64,000 nt of DNA, taken from assembly GCF_000815105.2 (NCBI RefSeq), contig NZ_CP010310.2, positions 372,001 to 436,000 of the forward strand, in the 5' to 3' direction. The number at the start of each line of letters is the position of its first letter. Positions within the stretch are counted from its first letter, which is position 1. Origin of the DNA: Pandoraea pulmonicola. GTDB taxonomy: Bacteria; Pseudomonadota; Gammaproteobacteria; Burkholderiales; Burkholderiaceae. The notes under the pieces are model-generated. The model ran no database searches and had not been told where the DNA came from. It saw only the letters and a list, made by a program, of their open reading frames with translations. Positions 19,684 through 28,272 of the stretch are shown here, one piece after another. The position numbers were made by a program, and so were the translations under genes.

Positions 19684-20532
19684 TCAGCGCAGCGCCAGCC
19701 GCAGCCCGAGCAGGATGGCTGCCGTTCCCGCCACCGCGAGCGCCGTTGGCCGATGGCCAAAGATGCCCCAGTCGAGCAGGGCGGTGACAACCGGCACCAG
19801 ATAGAACAGGCTGGTGACGGTGACGAGGTTGCCCGTCGCGATCATCCGGTAGAGCAGCAACGTCGCGCCGACCGAAATCACGAGGCCCATGTACAGCAAT
19901 GGCAGCCAGAAACCGATGGACGCGTCGAAGTGCCACGGCTGCGTCGGCATGACGACGAGCGCCAGCGCGAGCCCGACCGCGTATTGCAGCGGCAGCACGT
20001 CGAGCGGCGCCTGGCGCGAGCCTTTCTGCGCGAGCGTGCCGAGCGTCATGCAGGCGAGTGCGGTGAGCGCCCAGGCCGAGCCTGTGATGGAGAACTGCGC
20101 CGACAGCAGGCTTTGCGCCACGACGAGCGCCAGTCCACCGAGGGCAAGCGCGAGCCCCGCCAGACGCCGGCCGCTATGCGCGCGTTCGAGCGCGACGAGC
20201 GTCAGAATCGGCTGAACGCCCATCACGGTCGCGAGCGCGCCCGGCGTGATGCCGTAGGCGAGCGACAGCAGATACGCCGTCTGATAGCCGCCGACGAGCA
20301 GCACACCGGTGCCCGCCACCTGCCAGCGCGTGCCCGATGCCGGCCACCATTGCCGCCGGGTGAGCGCGATGAGCGTGAGCGCCGCAAACGCCACGCCGAG
20401 CCGGATCACCAGAAACGCAAAGGCCGAGGCGTGCGTCAGCCCCCACTTGGCGGCCAGCGCGCCGCCGCTCCACATCAGAACGAACAACAGCGTTACGCCG
20501 TGACGGCGCCACGCAAGTGCGTCAACTTGCAT
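19684..20532 (-). CDS. EamA/DMT-superfamily transporter
   Basis: 282 residues from the ATG at 20532 (MQVDALAWRRHGVTLLFVLM). Ten hydrophobic segments are visible in two five-helix EamA halves; FVLMWSGGALAAKWGL near the N-terminus and TVMGVQPILTLV in the middle are typical of the family. It is an inner-membrane exporter of unknown metabolite. It reads in the same direction as the downstream LysR gene, 119 bases apart. The ORF extends upstream beyond 20532 without conserved sequence. Confidence 0.88.
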   Translation of the reverse strand: MQVDALAWRRHGVTLLFVLMWSGGALAAKWGLTHASAFAFLVIRLGVAFAALTLIALTRRQWWPASGTRWQVAGTGVLLVGGYQTAYLLSLAYGITPGALATVMGVQPILTLVALERAHSGRRLAGLALALGGLALVVAQSLLSAQFSITGSAWALTALACMTLGTLAQKGSRQAPLDVLPLQYAVGLALALVVMPTQPWHFDASIGFWLPLLYMGLVISVGATLLLYRMIATGNLVTVTSLFYLVPVVTALLDWGIFGHRPTALAVAGTAAILLGLRLALR

Positions 20533-21105
20533 CGATCTTCCCCTGAAGAGGATGGTCGGTCCTGCGGTGCGTCGATGGCCGTCGAGGCGGCCATCGGCTG
20601 CGTGCGTCATCGCCGCTGCCGTGTCCGCCGCGTCGCCCATCGGGCAACGGCGACTCGCAACGAGCGCGGCAAACCGCAACCGATACCGGCGCACAGGACG
20701 GCGGACTGCACAGGTTGCCCATGTCGCATGCGTGAGTCATGCGAGAACAACGCGTGCACCCTCTGCAACGCAGGCCGAACAACAATTCGAATGAAAACGT
20801 GTCGAGACGGGTGACGTGCACCCGGCGACGTCGGAGGTGGCGTCAGGCCACTGCGACGATTGCGACGTCGGCCACCACGGCGGGTGGCGCCACGCCAGCG
20901 GGCGGGGGATGAGCGACGGTGACGAGGCGGGCGCGCAACCGCGGGCCGGCACCGCGTTCCAGCGGCGATGCGGCAAATCGGACGGATGCGCGTGCAGTCA
21001 TGAATCGATCAGGTCGATAAGGAGGATAACGCGCCTGTCACTCGACAGGCGTGTACACACTGTACACGGAGCCCATTCGCGCGGCAAGCGGTCCGCGCGA
21101 TGACA
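20533..21105. other. Non-coding gap with several inverted repeats
   Basis: 573 bases without a credible gene. Inverted repeats: TCGCATG at 20724-20730 with CATGCGA at 20738-20744; CGCCTGTC at 21032-21039 with GACAGGCG at 21044-21051; and the 17-base GTGTACA-CAC-TGTACAC at 21051-21067, directly abutting the previous one. The last two lie just beyond the stop of the PNPOx-like gene. Confidence 0.5.
21032..21067. promoter_or_regulatory. Abutting hairpin and TGTACA palindrome
   Basis: An 8-bp stem with a four-base loop (21032-21051) runs straight into a 7-bp-arm palindrome with a three-base centre (21051-21067). The hairpin could terminate the PNPOx-like transcript although no T-run follows. The second repeat looks like an operator for an unknown dimeric repressor. 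Confidence 0.35.
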
Positions 21106-22113
21106 TCAGGCCACCGGCCACATGCCTGTGCGCTCGAGCGTGGGCGACGCCTCGCCATCGCGCCACGCTGCCGGCAGGGCACCTCGTACGCGCCGCACTT
21201 CACGCACCTGCAGGCGCACGAGTCGCTGCGCGCCTTCGAAGCCGCTTTCCGATTCGTCCTGCCACAGGATTTCAGCCTCGCCCGCCACGTGCAGAAAGTC
21301 GCCCGTCGCAAAGTCGACGAAGACGAGGCCTGCGCGCGGGTTCGCATGCAGATTGCCGAGCGTGTTGAAGTAGGCGTTGCCGCGAAAGTCCGGCCATGTC
21401 AGCGTGTTCGCGTCGTCCACGCGTACGAAGCCGGGCTTGCCGCCGCGATGCGATACGTCCGCGCCGCCACTGCGCTCGCTCGCGCCTTCGCCCGCGTAGT
21501 GCGTCGCGATGAAGAACGTATCGCTGCTCGCGATCTGCCATTGGGCGTCGTCGTCGAGCGAGGTCTGCGGCGACTCGGCCTGGGGCGGCATGTCGTGCCG
21601 CTCCGGTGTGATTTCGCGTTTGCGGATGTATTGCGGACAGTTGCCGAAGCTTTGTGCAACGCGAATCGCGAAGCCCTCGGCATCCGCCTCGACGATTCGC
21701 CCGTTGACGCGGTTGCGTCGCCGCGTCGAAGGCTCCAGCCCGAGCATGCCGACGGGCGCACCGGTTATCAGTGCCCCATGCAACGGATCGGTGACAGGCG
21801 GCAGGGCGTTCACGCGCAACAGCGTCGGATCGGGCGAGCGGGCGAACCCCGGCGAGCCGCTCACGAGCGTGGCCCACGGCTGACCTTGCGCGTCGAGCGC
21901 GCCGACGATCAGAAACGGCAGTTGCGCGAAGAACGTCCGGTGCTGATCCGGCATCGCGGTGCGAATCACGCGCGCGCCGACCTCCGCCATGGCGTCGAGC
22001 GAACCCGCGCGTTGCTGCACGGCGAGCTCGCCGACGTGGAACGGCGAGGGCGATGGCGCAGCGGGAGCGCCGGCCGAGGCATCGATACGGGGGACGGGCG
22101 CGGGCGTGTTCAT
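21106..22113 (-). CDS. Pyridoxamine 5'-phosphate oxidase-like flavin-nucleotide-binding protein
   Basis: 335 residues from the ATG at 22113. The N-terminal FHVGELAVQQRAG helix and the split-barrel strands AQLPFLIVGALDAQGQPWAT, GLVFVDFATGDFLHVAGEAE are characteristic of this FMN-binding family; the middle contains QSFGNCPQYIRKR. Its start lies 8 bases after the stop of the GST gene, so both form one operon (GST first) that is divergent from a LysR gene. The reaction is unknown; redox detoxification would suit a GST partner. Confidence 0.83.
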   Translation of the reverse strand: MNTPAPVPRIDASAGAPAAPSPSPFHVGELAVQQRAGSLDAMAEVGARVIRTAMPDQHRTFFAQLPFLIVGALDAQGQPWATLVSGSPGFARSPDPTLLRVNALPPVTDPLHGALITGAPVGMLGLEPSTRRRNRVNGRIVEADAEGFAIRVAQSFGNCPQYIRKREITPERHDMPPQAESPQTSLDDDAQWQIASSDTFFIATHYAGEGASERSGGADVSHRGGKPGFVRVDDANTLTWPDFRGNAYFNTLGNLHANPRAGLVFVDFATGDFLHVAGEAEILWQDESESGFEGAQRLVRLQVREVRRVRGALPAAWRDGEASPTLERTGMWPVA

Positions 22114-22120
22114 GATGGCC

Positions 22121-22801
22121 TCACGCAGCCTTGTCGGCGTTAAGACCGCACGCAGTCGACGCCATCGGCAGAAAGCGCGGCAAGCTCGCCACGCGATCGA
22201 GCCACGCACGCACGGCGGGATACGGTTCGAGCGAAACGTTGCCTTCCGGTGCATGCGCAAGATACGCATAGCATGCGACGTCGGCGATCGTCGGCGCGTC
22301 GCCCGCGAGGAACGGCGACGCGCCCGGCGACGACAGATGCGCCTGCATGCGCGTGAGCAGCAGGTGGGCGCGCTCGATCATTGCCGACGTCTCCATGTCG
22401 CGCTTGAACAGCACCACGACGCGTGCCGCGGCGGGGCCGAACGCCAGGTCGCCCGCCGCCACCGACAACCAGCGCTGCACCTTCGCGGCGTTCACGGGAT
22501 CGCGCGGCAACCATGTACCGCTCGCGTCGTAGCGACTCGCAAGGTAGACGAGGATGGCGTTCGAATCGGCGAGCACCACGCCGTCGTCGTCGATCGCGGG
22601 CACCTGGCCGAACGGGTTGATGGCGAGAAACGCCGGTTGCTTGTGTTCGCCCGTCGCGAAATCGATGTCCACCGTCTCGTAGGGCAGATCGAGCAGATGC
22701 AGCATCCACTCCACGCGATGGCAGTGCCCCGAAAGCGCATGGCGGTACAGCCGGATCGGGCGGGCGGGGCGAGGCGATGAGGTTTGCGTAGAGCGATTCA
22801 T
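22121..22801 (-). CDS. Glutathione S-transferase family protein
   Basis: 226 residues from the ATG at 22801. The thioredoxin-like N-terminal domain contains LYRHALSGHCHRVEWML, FGQVPAIDDDGVVLADSNAI (the cis-Pro and glutathione gamma-Glu SNAI motif); the C-terminal helical domain contains FLAGDAPTIADVACYAYL with the N-capping motif. It conjugates or reduces substrates with glutathione. It is the first gene of a two-gene operon with the PNPOx-like protein, divergent from the LysR gene at 22935. Confidence 0.9.
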   Translation of the reverse strand: MNRSTQTSSPRPARPIRLYRHALSGHCHRVEWMLHLLDLPYETVDIDFATGEHKQPAFLAINPFGQVPAIDDDGVVLADSNAILVYLASRYDASGTWLPRDPVNAAKVQRWLSVAAGDLAFGPAAARVVVLFKRDMETSAMIERAHLLLTRMQAHLSSPGASPFLAGDAPTIADVACYAYLAHAPEGNVSLEPYPAVRAWLDRVASLPRFLPMASTACGLNADKAA

Positions 22802-22876
22802 GAGACGTCTCCGGTAGTGGGATAGCCGCAGGCCCGGTGTCGAACCTGTCGGACGATGGACGTATTCTCTATCCCG

Positions 22877-22930
22877 CCGATTTTCGGATAAATGCTGAGA
22901 AGTTGATTTGACTACTCCGATATTCGGAGT
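22877..22930. promoter_or_regulatory. Pair of CCGA-N3-TCGG operators between GST operon and LysR gene
   Basis: CCGA-TTT-TCGG at 22877-22887 and the longer ACTCCGA-TAT-TCGGAGT at 22914-22930 share the same core, with centres 40 bases apart (close to four helical turns). The right copy ends just before the LysR start and covers its GGAG. They are good candidates for binding of the LysR product or another dimeric regulator controlling both directions. Confidence 0.55.
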
Positions 22931-22934
22931 AATG

Positions 22935-23837
22935 ATGCGCGACATGGACAAACTTCGCGCAATGCAGACGTTCGTCGCCATCGTCGATCAGGGCAGCCTG
23001 AGCGCGGCGGCGCGCGTGCTCGAGTCTTCTCTTCCGGCGGTGGTGCGCACGTTGGCGGCGCTCGAGACGTCGCTCGACGTCCGGCTGCTCAATCGGACCA
23101 CGCGTCGCATCGCGCTCACGGAGGAGGGCCGAGCCTATCTCGAGACGTGCCGGCAAATCCTCAGCGAACTGCAGGAGGCCGAGGCCAGGCTCGCAGCGCG
23201 GCACGAAGCGCCGAGCGGCACGCTCGTGGTCACGGCGCCCGTGCTGTTCGGCCAGTTGCATGTGGCGCCTGCGCTGCATCGTTTCCTGCGCGCGCATCCG
23301 GCGGTCAAGTGCCGGCTGCTGCTCAACGATCGCGTGGTGAATCTGTGGGAGGAGGGCATCGACGTCGGCATTCGCATCTCGCCGCTGGACGATTCCACGC
23401 TCGTCGCGCAGGGCATCGGCGCCATTCGACGTGTCGTGGTCGCGAGTCCCGCGTGTCTGGCGGAGCAAGGCGAAGTCGCACATCCGCGCGACCTGATCGG
23501 CAAGAACTGCATCCGCTCGCACGGTGGCGGCTATGGACAGTGGCGATTCTGGGAGGCGGGGCGCGAGTTCGTCGTGCCGGTGGACGGCAATCTCGAAATC
23601 AACCATGGCCTGACGGCCGTCGAGGCATGTGTGGCTGGCATGGGCTACGGCTGCTTCCTGTCGTATCAGGTCGCCGCCTCGGTGGCGGACGGGCGGCTCG
23701 TGCGTGTGCTCAAGGATTTCGAAGGCCCGGCCCGGCCGGTGAACATCGTTTATCCGCACGCGCGGCTGCTGCCATCGCGTACGCGTGCGTTCGTGGAGTG
23801 GATGAAGCGGGAACTGCGCGATGTGCCGGTGGTGTGA
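22935..23837 (+). CDS. LysR-family transcriptional regulator
   Basis: 300 residues if started at 22935, five bases after GGAG; ATGs at 22932 and 22944 are alternatives. HTH within residues ~5-63 (QGSLSAAARVLESSLPAVVR), then the effector-binding domain with TLVVTAPVLFGQLHVAPAL and DVGIRISPLDDSTLVAQG. It is divergent from the GST/PNPOx operon and probably regulates it and itself. Confidence 0.92.
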   Translation: MRDMDKLRAMQTFVAIVDQGSLSAAARVLESSLPAVVRTLAALETSLDVRLLNRTTRRIALTEEGRAYLETCRQILSELQEAEARLAARHEAPSGTLVVTAPVLFGQLHVAPALHRFLRAHPAVKCRLLLNDRVVNLWEEGIDVGIRISPLDDSTLVAQGIGAIRRVVVASPACLAEQGEVAHPRDLIGKNCIRSHGGGYGQWRFWEAGREFVVPVDGNLEINHGLTAVEACVAGMGYGCFLSYQVAASVADGRLVRVLKDFEGPARPVNIVYPHARLLPSRTRAFVEWMKRELRDVPVV

Positions 23838-23899
23838 GCGCGGGGGCGGCGTCAGATAAAAGAACGCGGAAAGCGACAGGGCCGCTTCCCGCTTAAAAA

Positions 23900-23923
23900 G
23901 CCCGCCGACGCCAACCGGCGGGC
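23900..23923 (-). terminator. Rho-independent terminator
   Basis: GCCCGCCG (23900-23907) pairs with CGGCGGGC (23916-23923); on the minus strand the stem is followed by TTTTTAAG. It lies 20 bases after the stop of the small secreted protein gene. It can also stop LysR transcripts arriving on the plus strand. Confidence 0.75.
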
Positions 23924-23942
23924 CGCTTCGTTCTTCATGCGA

Positions 23943-24239
23943 TCAGTCGTCGCGATCCCGGCGCCAGCCGCGATGCCAGCCACGGTCGTGGCGGTCTTCC
24001 CAGCGGCGTTCGCGCCAGTCGCCCCAGCGATCGCGCCCGTAATACACGACCGGGCGCGGTGCCTCGTAGATGGGTTGCGGTTGCACGTACACCGGCTGCG
24101 GCGCGACGTACACGGGCGGCGCCGAGACGACCGGTGCCGGCACGCCGAGATAGAGGCCGACGTCCACGTGGGCCGAAGCGGCGCCCGAGGCGAGTGCGGC
24201 GGCGGCGCCGAGTGCAGCGATGACGAGAATGCGTTTCAT
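23943..24239 (-). CDS. Small secreted protein, Pro/Val/Tyr-rich with basic tail
   Basis: 98 residues from the ATG at 24239 (MKRILVIAALGAAAALASGA, signal peptide ending ASA). The mature part has a PVYVAPQPVYVQPQPIY tract followed by an Arg/Trp/Asp-rich tail with WGDWRERRWEDRHDRGW. Such short periplasmic or outer-membrane-associated proteins are common in Burkholderiaceae; the function is unknown. An upstream ATG at 24299 would only add a non-signal leader. Confidence 0.8.
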   Translation of the reverse strand: MKRILVIAALGAAAALASGAASAHVDVGLYLGVPAPVVSAPPVYVAPQPVYVQPQPIYEAPRPVVYYGRDRWGDWRERRWEDRHDRGWHRGWRRDRDD

Positions 24240-24468
24240 GATGTCCTCCGTTGCGCTCGCCGGTCGATGCATTCGTTGGCGATGACACCGCGTGCGCATG
24301 GAATAGTGATGCGGGTGATTCGGGGCGATGGGCGCGGACGAGAACGCTTGGGAGAGCGAAGGCGTCTGTCGTCGAATCGTTGCTGTCAGTGTAGGGGCTG
24401 CGGCGCGCGTCAGGTGCTACGAGTTTGTCGGGTGTGTGTCGTTTTGTAACGCGAGTGGAAAAAACAAA

Positions 24469-24496
24469 AGGCGTTACGCGAAAACGCGCAACGCCT
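24469..24496 (-). terminator. Terminator downstream of tRNA-Val
   Basis: AGGCGTT-A-CGCG, loop AAAA, CGCG-C-AACGCCT forms an 11-bp stem with one internal mismatch. Read on the minus strand it is followed by TTTGTTTTTTCC and lies 15 bases beyond the tRNA 3' end. Confidence 0.75.
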
Positions 24497-24511
24497 TGTG
24501 CTTTGATTCGT

Positions 24512-24588
24512 TGGTAGGCTCGATTGGACTCGAACCAACGACCCCCACCATGTCAAGGTGGTGCTCTAACCAGCTGAGCTACGAGCCT
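24512..24588 (-). tRNA. tRNA-Val (anticodon GAC)
   Basis: 77 bases on the minus strand. The acceptor stem AGGCTCG pairs with CGAGCCT, followed by ACCA encoded in the gene. D-arm GCTCAGCTGGTTAGAGC, anticodon stem-loop CACCTTGACATGGTG with anticodon GAC, T-loop GGTTCGAGTCC are all standard. The gene is isolated from other tRNAs. Confidence 0.97.
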
Positions 24589-24668
24589 AGAAAGACCGCG
24601 AGTATAGGGTCAATTTTCGAAGCTGGCAAGTCTTTCGCGAGAAAACCCGGAAAAATTTCTCGACGGCG

Positions 24669-25457
24669 TCACTCGTCTCGCTTGGCCGTGCCGCGACGCG
24701 GCTTGAGTCGCACCCAGATGCCCTTGTTGCCGCCGCTGCCCGCGCGTTGCTCGACGTCGAACAGACCGATGGTGGCGACCAGATCGCTCAGCTTGCCGAA
24801 ACCGTAGTTGCGCGAATCGAAGTCGGGGGCCTGCTTGGCGATGTGACTGCCGATGGCGCCCAGGCTCGCCCAGCCGTCCTCGTCGGACACGCCGGTCACG
24901 GCATTGCGCAGCAGGCGCACCAGCCGCGCATCGCGTTTGAGCTCCGATGCGCTGCGGCGCTTGCGTGGCACCGGCGCCTCGTCGTCGTCGGGTTCGTCCT
25001 CCTGGCGCAGCAGTTCGGTGTAGATGAACTTGTCGCAGGCGGTGACGAACGGCTGCGGCGTCTTGCGCTCGCCGAAGCCGTACACGATGAGTCCTTGTTC
25101 GCGAATGCGCGAGGCGAGGCGCGTGAAGTCGCTGTCGCTCGATACGAGGCAGAAGCCGTCGAAGCGTCCCGTGTAGAGCAGATCCATCGCGTCGATGATC
25201 ATGGCGCTGTCGGTGGCGTTCTTGCCGACGGTGTAGCGGAACTGCTGGATCGGCTGGATCGAGTATTCGAGCAGGCACTTCTTCCAGCCATCGAGATTGG
25301 GCTTGGTCCAGTCGCCGTAGATACGCTTCACGCTCGCCACGCCGTACTTGGCCACCTCGGTGAGGAGCCCCTCCACGATGGCGGGCGCGGCGTTATCGGC
25401 GTCGATGAGTACGACGAGCGTGGGGCCCTGGGCGGCCACCGGCGTTGTGACGGGCAT
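24669..25457 (-). CDS. NYN-domain (LabA/PIN-like) protein with OST-HTH/LOTUS domain
   Basis: 262 residues from the ATG at 25457; the longer ORF start is in non-conserved sequence. Residues 10-150 form a PIN-like NYN domain: VVLIDADNAAPAIVEGLL, KRIYGDWTKPNLDGWK, GKNATDSAMIIDAMDLLYTG and FCLVSSDSDFTRLASRIRE supply the acidic catalytic residues. Residues ~185-262 resemble an OST-HTH/LOTUS RNA-binding domain (WASLGAIGSHIAKQAPDFD, YGFGKLSDLV). It probably cleaves or binds RNA in the cytoplasm. It stands next to the tRNA-Val gene. Confidence 0.9.
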   Translation of the reverse strand: MPVTTPVAAQGPTLVVLIDADNAAPAIVEGLLTEVAKYGVASVKRIYGDWTKPNLDGWKKCLLEYSIQPIQQFRYTVGKNATDSAMIIDAMDLLYTGRFDGFCLVSSDSDFTRLASRIREQGLIVYGFGERKTPQPFVTACDKFIYTELLRQEDEPDDDEAPVPRKRRSASELKRDARLVRLLRNAVTGVSDEDGWASLGAIGSHIAKQAPDFDSRNYGFGKLSDLVATIGLFDVEQRAGSGGNKGIWVRLKPRRGTAKRDE

Positions 25458-25700
25458 GACGAGGCTCCTTGAGCTTGAGCGTGAATGCGCGAGTTCGGGC
25501 GAATCGGCGAATGCGAAATGGCGATATGGAACGATATCGAACGGTATCGCATTATGGCCCGGAACCTCACGTATGCCATGATCGCGATCAGCTCGCGCGA
25601 TGTCGCCCCAGCGATGCGAACCACAATATGGCGATGCCCGCGAGCGGACTCGTGGCGACGAACATCGGCCAGGCAGTAAGCGAGTGCCGACCACGACCGA

Positions 25701-25895
25701 TCAGGTCGACTGCCGGCGCGCGGCCTGTCCGATGAGATCGATCACGCGTTGCGGATCGTCGATCTCCCGGGCCAGCAACAGTGCAATCTTTGCGAGCAGC
25801 AACTCGCGTTTGTCTTCCGGCGCGTTGTCGATGGCCAGCGCGAGGGTGTCGTAGATATCCTCGAGTCCGGCAATGGCGGTTTGTGCGTTTGTCAT
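25701..25895 (-). CDS. DUF2783-family small protein
   Basis: 64 residues from the ATG at 25895 (MTNAQTAIAGLEDIYDTLAL). It is all-helical with ALLLAREIDDPQRVIDLIGQA. Small DUF2783 proteins are typically encoded directly after FAD-dependent aromatic monooxygenases, as here (29 bases after the stop of the monooxygenase gene), so it is probably an accessory of that enzyme. A longer in-frame start overlaps the monooxygenase gene and is not supported. Confidence 0.75.
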   Translation of the reverse strand: MTNAQTAIAGLEDIYDTLALAIDNAPEDKRELLLAKIALLLAREIDDPQRVIDLIGQAARRQST

Positions 25896-25926
25896 GACGG
25901 GGTCTCCTGCAGGGCGAGCGAGCGGT

Positions 25927-27621
25927 TCATGTGTGGGCCGTCGCCTGCGCCAGCGCGTTGGCCAGACGCACGGCATCGAGCCGTTGCCAGCGTGCGCAAA
26001 TATGATGGTCCGGGCGCAGCAAGTAAGCCGTGCCGTTCGTCGCGCCGTACTTGCCGGCGGCGTGGCCGGTCGGATCGGGCAGCGTGAGGTCGGAGCCCGC
26101 GATCGAACCGCGCGCCTGCGGGAATGCGATCACCTTCACTGGAATGTCGTGTTCGCGCCAGGCCACGACCTCGCGCTGCAGCGCTTCGTCGAGCGACGTG
26201 TCGCCGAACGTCAGCAGATGGAACGCAGCGCCGAGATGGTCGTACAGGTAGTCGTTATCGCCGAGCTTCACGTTGGGCGCCGGGGCGCCCACGCAGGGGC
26301 CGGCGCTCATGCGCGCGTTGTCGTCGGTCGGGCTGTTGAGCGGCGAGTCGCGATAGTCGTGCGCGCGAGACGTGCGCCAGTGGAACAGCGGCCGCACGAA
26401 TTCGTGATCGAGCGAGAGATCGAGCACCGCGTCGCGCAACACGCGAAAGCCGTGCGTGGGCGGCGTCATGAAGCGGGTGCTCTTGCCGGCTTCGGCGATG
26501 ATCTCGCGGGCGGCGCCCACTCGGTCATGCGTGTACGACGCGAGCAGTTGCGCGGGCGCCGCGCCCTTGGCGACGGTTGCGAGTTTCCACGACAGATCGA
26601 TGGCGTCCTGGAAGCCGGTGTTCGCGCCGCGCACGCCGAAGATCGGCAGCAGATGCGCTGCGTCGCCGGCGAACAGCACGCGGCCGTGCACGTAGTCGGG
26701 CAGCGTGAGCGCGCGTGCCGAGTACACCGAGCACCAGTCGAGTTCCCACGGCTTGCCGCCGAAGCCCATCATGTCGAGCTGCGCATCGATACGCTCGCGA
26801 ATCGTCTCGGGCCGCAACGCGTGTTCGGACGTCTCGGTCGCCGGCAGTTGATAGTCGACGCGCCAGATGCCGTCCGGTTCGCGATGCATCAGCACCGTGT
26901 TGCCGGGATTCCAGTCGGGAGCAAAGTAGGCCAGCCGTTCGGTCGGCAAGTCGAGATCGATGCGGATGTCGGCAATGACGAATCGGCCTTCGTAGCTCGC
27001 GCCTTCGAAGCGAAGGCCGAGCACGGAGCGCACTGTCGAGCGCGCGCCGTCGGCGGCGACGAGCCACTGCGTGCGTTGCGCATATTCGCCCTCGGGGGTG
27101 TCGATCCGCAGCGCGACGTGATCGTCATGCTGCGCCAGCCCAACGAGCTTGTTGCCCCAGCGCATCTCGACGAGCGGCTCGCGCTCGATGGCATCGACCA
27201 GATAGCTCTCGAGCACGTTCTGCTGCAGGTTGATGAGCGGCGCGAAGCGATCGTCTTCATCGACCGGCGATTCCATGCGGAACACGCGCTGGCCGCGGTA
27301 ATACGAGTTGCCGCTGGTCCACGGCAAGCCTTTCGCGACGACGGCGTCGGCGACACCGACCGCCTGCAGAATCTCCTGCGAGCGTCGCGTGAAGACGATG
27401 GCGCGGCTGCCCTCCGACACCTGCTGCTCGGCTTGCAGCACGATGCAGCGCACACCGTGACGCGCGAGCGCAAGTGCCGTGACCATGCCGATGGGGCCGC
27501 CGCCGACGATGGCGACGGCCACCTGCGCGGGATCGTTGGGCGCGCCAGGCGGGTAAGAATGAGGATGAACGCGGTATGCGTGGTAAAGCGATGCGCGCGG
27601 AGTGGTCTCCGGTCGATGCAT
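25927..27621 (-). CDS. FAD-dependent aromatic monooxygenase (MhpA/TfdB-like)
   Basis: 564 residues. Dinucleotide-binding VAIVGGGPIGMVTALALARH (about residues 34-53), the FAD/NADPH DG-type motif WLVAADGARSTVR, and the second FAD GD motif VLFAGDAAHLLPIFGVRGAN define a class A flavoprotein hydroxylase. A C-terminal thioredoxin-like region follows, as in phenol/3-(3-hydroxyphenyl)propionate hydroxylases. It hydroxylates an aromatic ring using NAD(P)H and oxygen; the substrate cannot be told. It forms an operon with the DUF2783 gene and is divergent from a MarR gene, with operator-like repeats between them. Confidence 0.9.
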   Translation of the reverse strand: MHRPETTPRASLYHAYRVHPHSYPPGAPNDPAQVAVAIVGGGPIGMVTALALARHGVRCIVLQAEQQVSEGSRAIVFTRRSQEILQAVGVADAVVAKGLPWTSGNSYYRGQRVFRMESPVDEDDRFAPLINLQQNVLESYLVDAIEREPLVEMRWGNKLVGLAQHDDHVALRIDTPEGEYAQRTQWLVAADGARSTVRSVLGLRFEGASYEGRFVIADIRIDLDLPTERLAYFAPDWNPGNTVLMHREPDGIWRVDYQLPATETSEHALRPETIRERIDAQLDMMGFGGKPWELDWCSVYSARALTLPDYVHGRVLFAGDAAHLLPIFGVRGANTGFQDAIDLSWKLATVAKGAAPAQLLASYTHDRVGAAREIIAEAGKSTRFMTPPTHGFRVLRDAVLDLSLDHEFVRPLFHWRTSRAHDYRDSPLNSPTDDNARMSAGPCVGAPAPNVKLGDNDYLYDHLGAAFHLLTFGDTSLDEALQREVVAWREHDIPVKVIAFPQARGSIAGSDLTLPDPTGHAAGKYGATNGTAYLLRPDHHICARWQRLDAVRLANALAQATAHT

Positions 27622-27730
27622 GATGCGACACCCATAAGGATGCTCGGCGCTATGTGCATCGGTCTCGTGTCAGCGGGGAGACGCCGAATGCACATCGCGC
27701 GAATGACGAGAAAACGTCATCGAGCATTTG

Positions 27731-27776
27731 GTTGCTAACGCAACAATTCTAGTGTGCTAATGTTGCGCTCGCAACA
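27731..27776. promoter_or_regulatory. Two GTTGC/GCAAC palindromes, MarR operator candidates
   Basis: GTTGC-TAAC-GCAAC at 27731-27744 and TGTTGCG-CT-CGCAACA at 27761-27776 share the GTTGC half-site, with centres 31 bases apart (three helical turns). They lie in the region between the divergent monooxygenase and MarR genes, 37-83 bases before the MarR start. This is the classic layout for a MarR repressor controlling both genes. Confidence 0.6.
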
Positions 27777-27813
27777 AAATTACGACCCATTTCGTCTAGG
27801 GGAAAACACGGAA

Positions 27814-28272
27814 ATGCGGCCAGCCCACAAGACCCTCGATCAGTTCCTGACTTACAAGATGCACCGTCTGATGAAGCAGCACGACAAGCGCATTGCGCAG
27901 TCGTATGCGGAGGGCGCGCAACTGAGTCTGGCGGAGTCGCGTGTGCTCGCGGCCGTGGGCACGGTGGGGGCGTTGTCGAATTCGGAGTTGGCGCGTCGCG
28001 CGAATCTCGACAAGAGCCAGGCGAGCCGTGGCGCCGACGGGCTGGTGTCGCGCGGGCTGGTGCGACGCGCACCCGACGAGCACGATGGTCGCGCCGTCAA
28101 GGTCACGCTCACGCCCGAGGGCGAGCGCGTGTGGCGCGTGGTGATCGGTGCGGCGCGCACGCACTACGACCGTTTGTTCGAGGCGCTGACGGACGACGAA
28201 ATGCGCGTGTACGAGCGCTTGCTCGACAAGCTGCTGCTGCGCTCGGACGAACTCGACGGACAGGCCGACTGA
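27814..28272 (+). CDS. MarR-family transcriptional regulator
   Basis: 152 residues from the ATG at 27814, with GGGGAAAA upstream; an ATG at 27754 lies inside the second operator and is unlikely. The winged HTH runs LSNSELARRANLDKSQASRGADGLVSRGLVRRA followed in the wing by DEHDGRAVKVTLTPEGE, the MarR signature. It probably represses the divergent FAD monooxygenase/DUF2783 operon and is induced by the aromatic substrate. Confidence 0.92.
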   Translation: MRPAHKTLDQFLTYKMHRLMKQHDKRIAQSYAEGAQLSLAESRVLAAVGTVGALSNSELARRANLDKSQASRGADGLVSRGLVRRAPDEHDGRAVKVTLTPEGERVWRVVIGAARTHYDRLFEALTDDEMRVYERLLDKLLLRSDELDGQAD

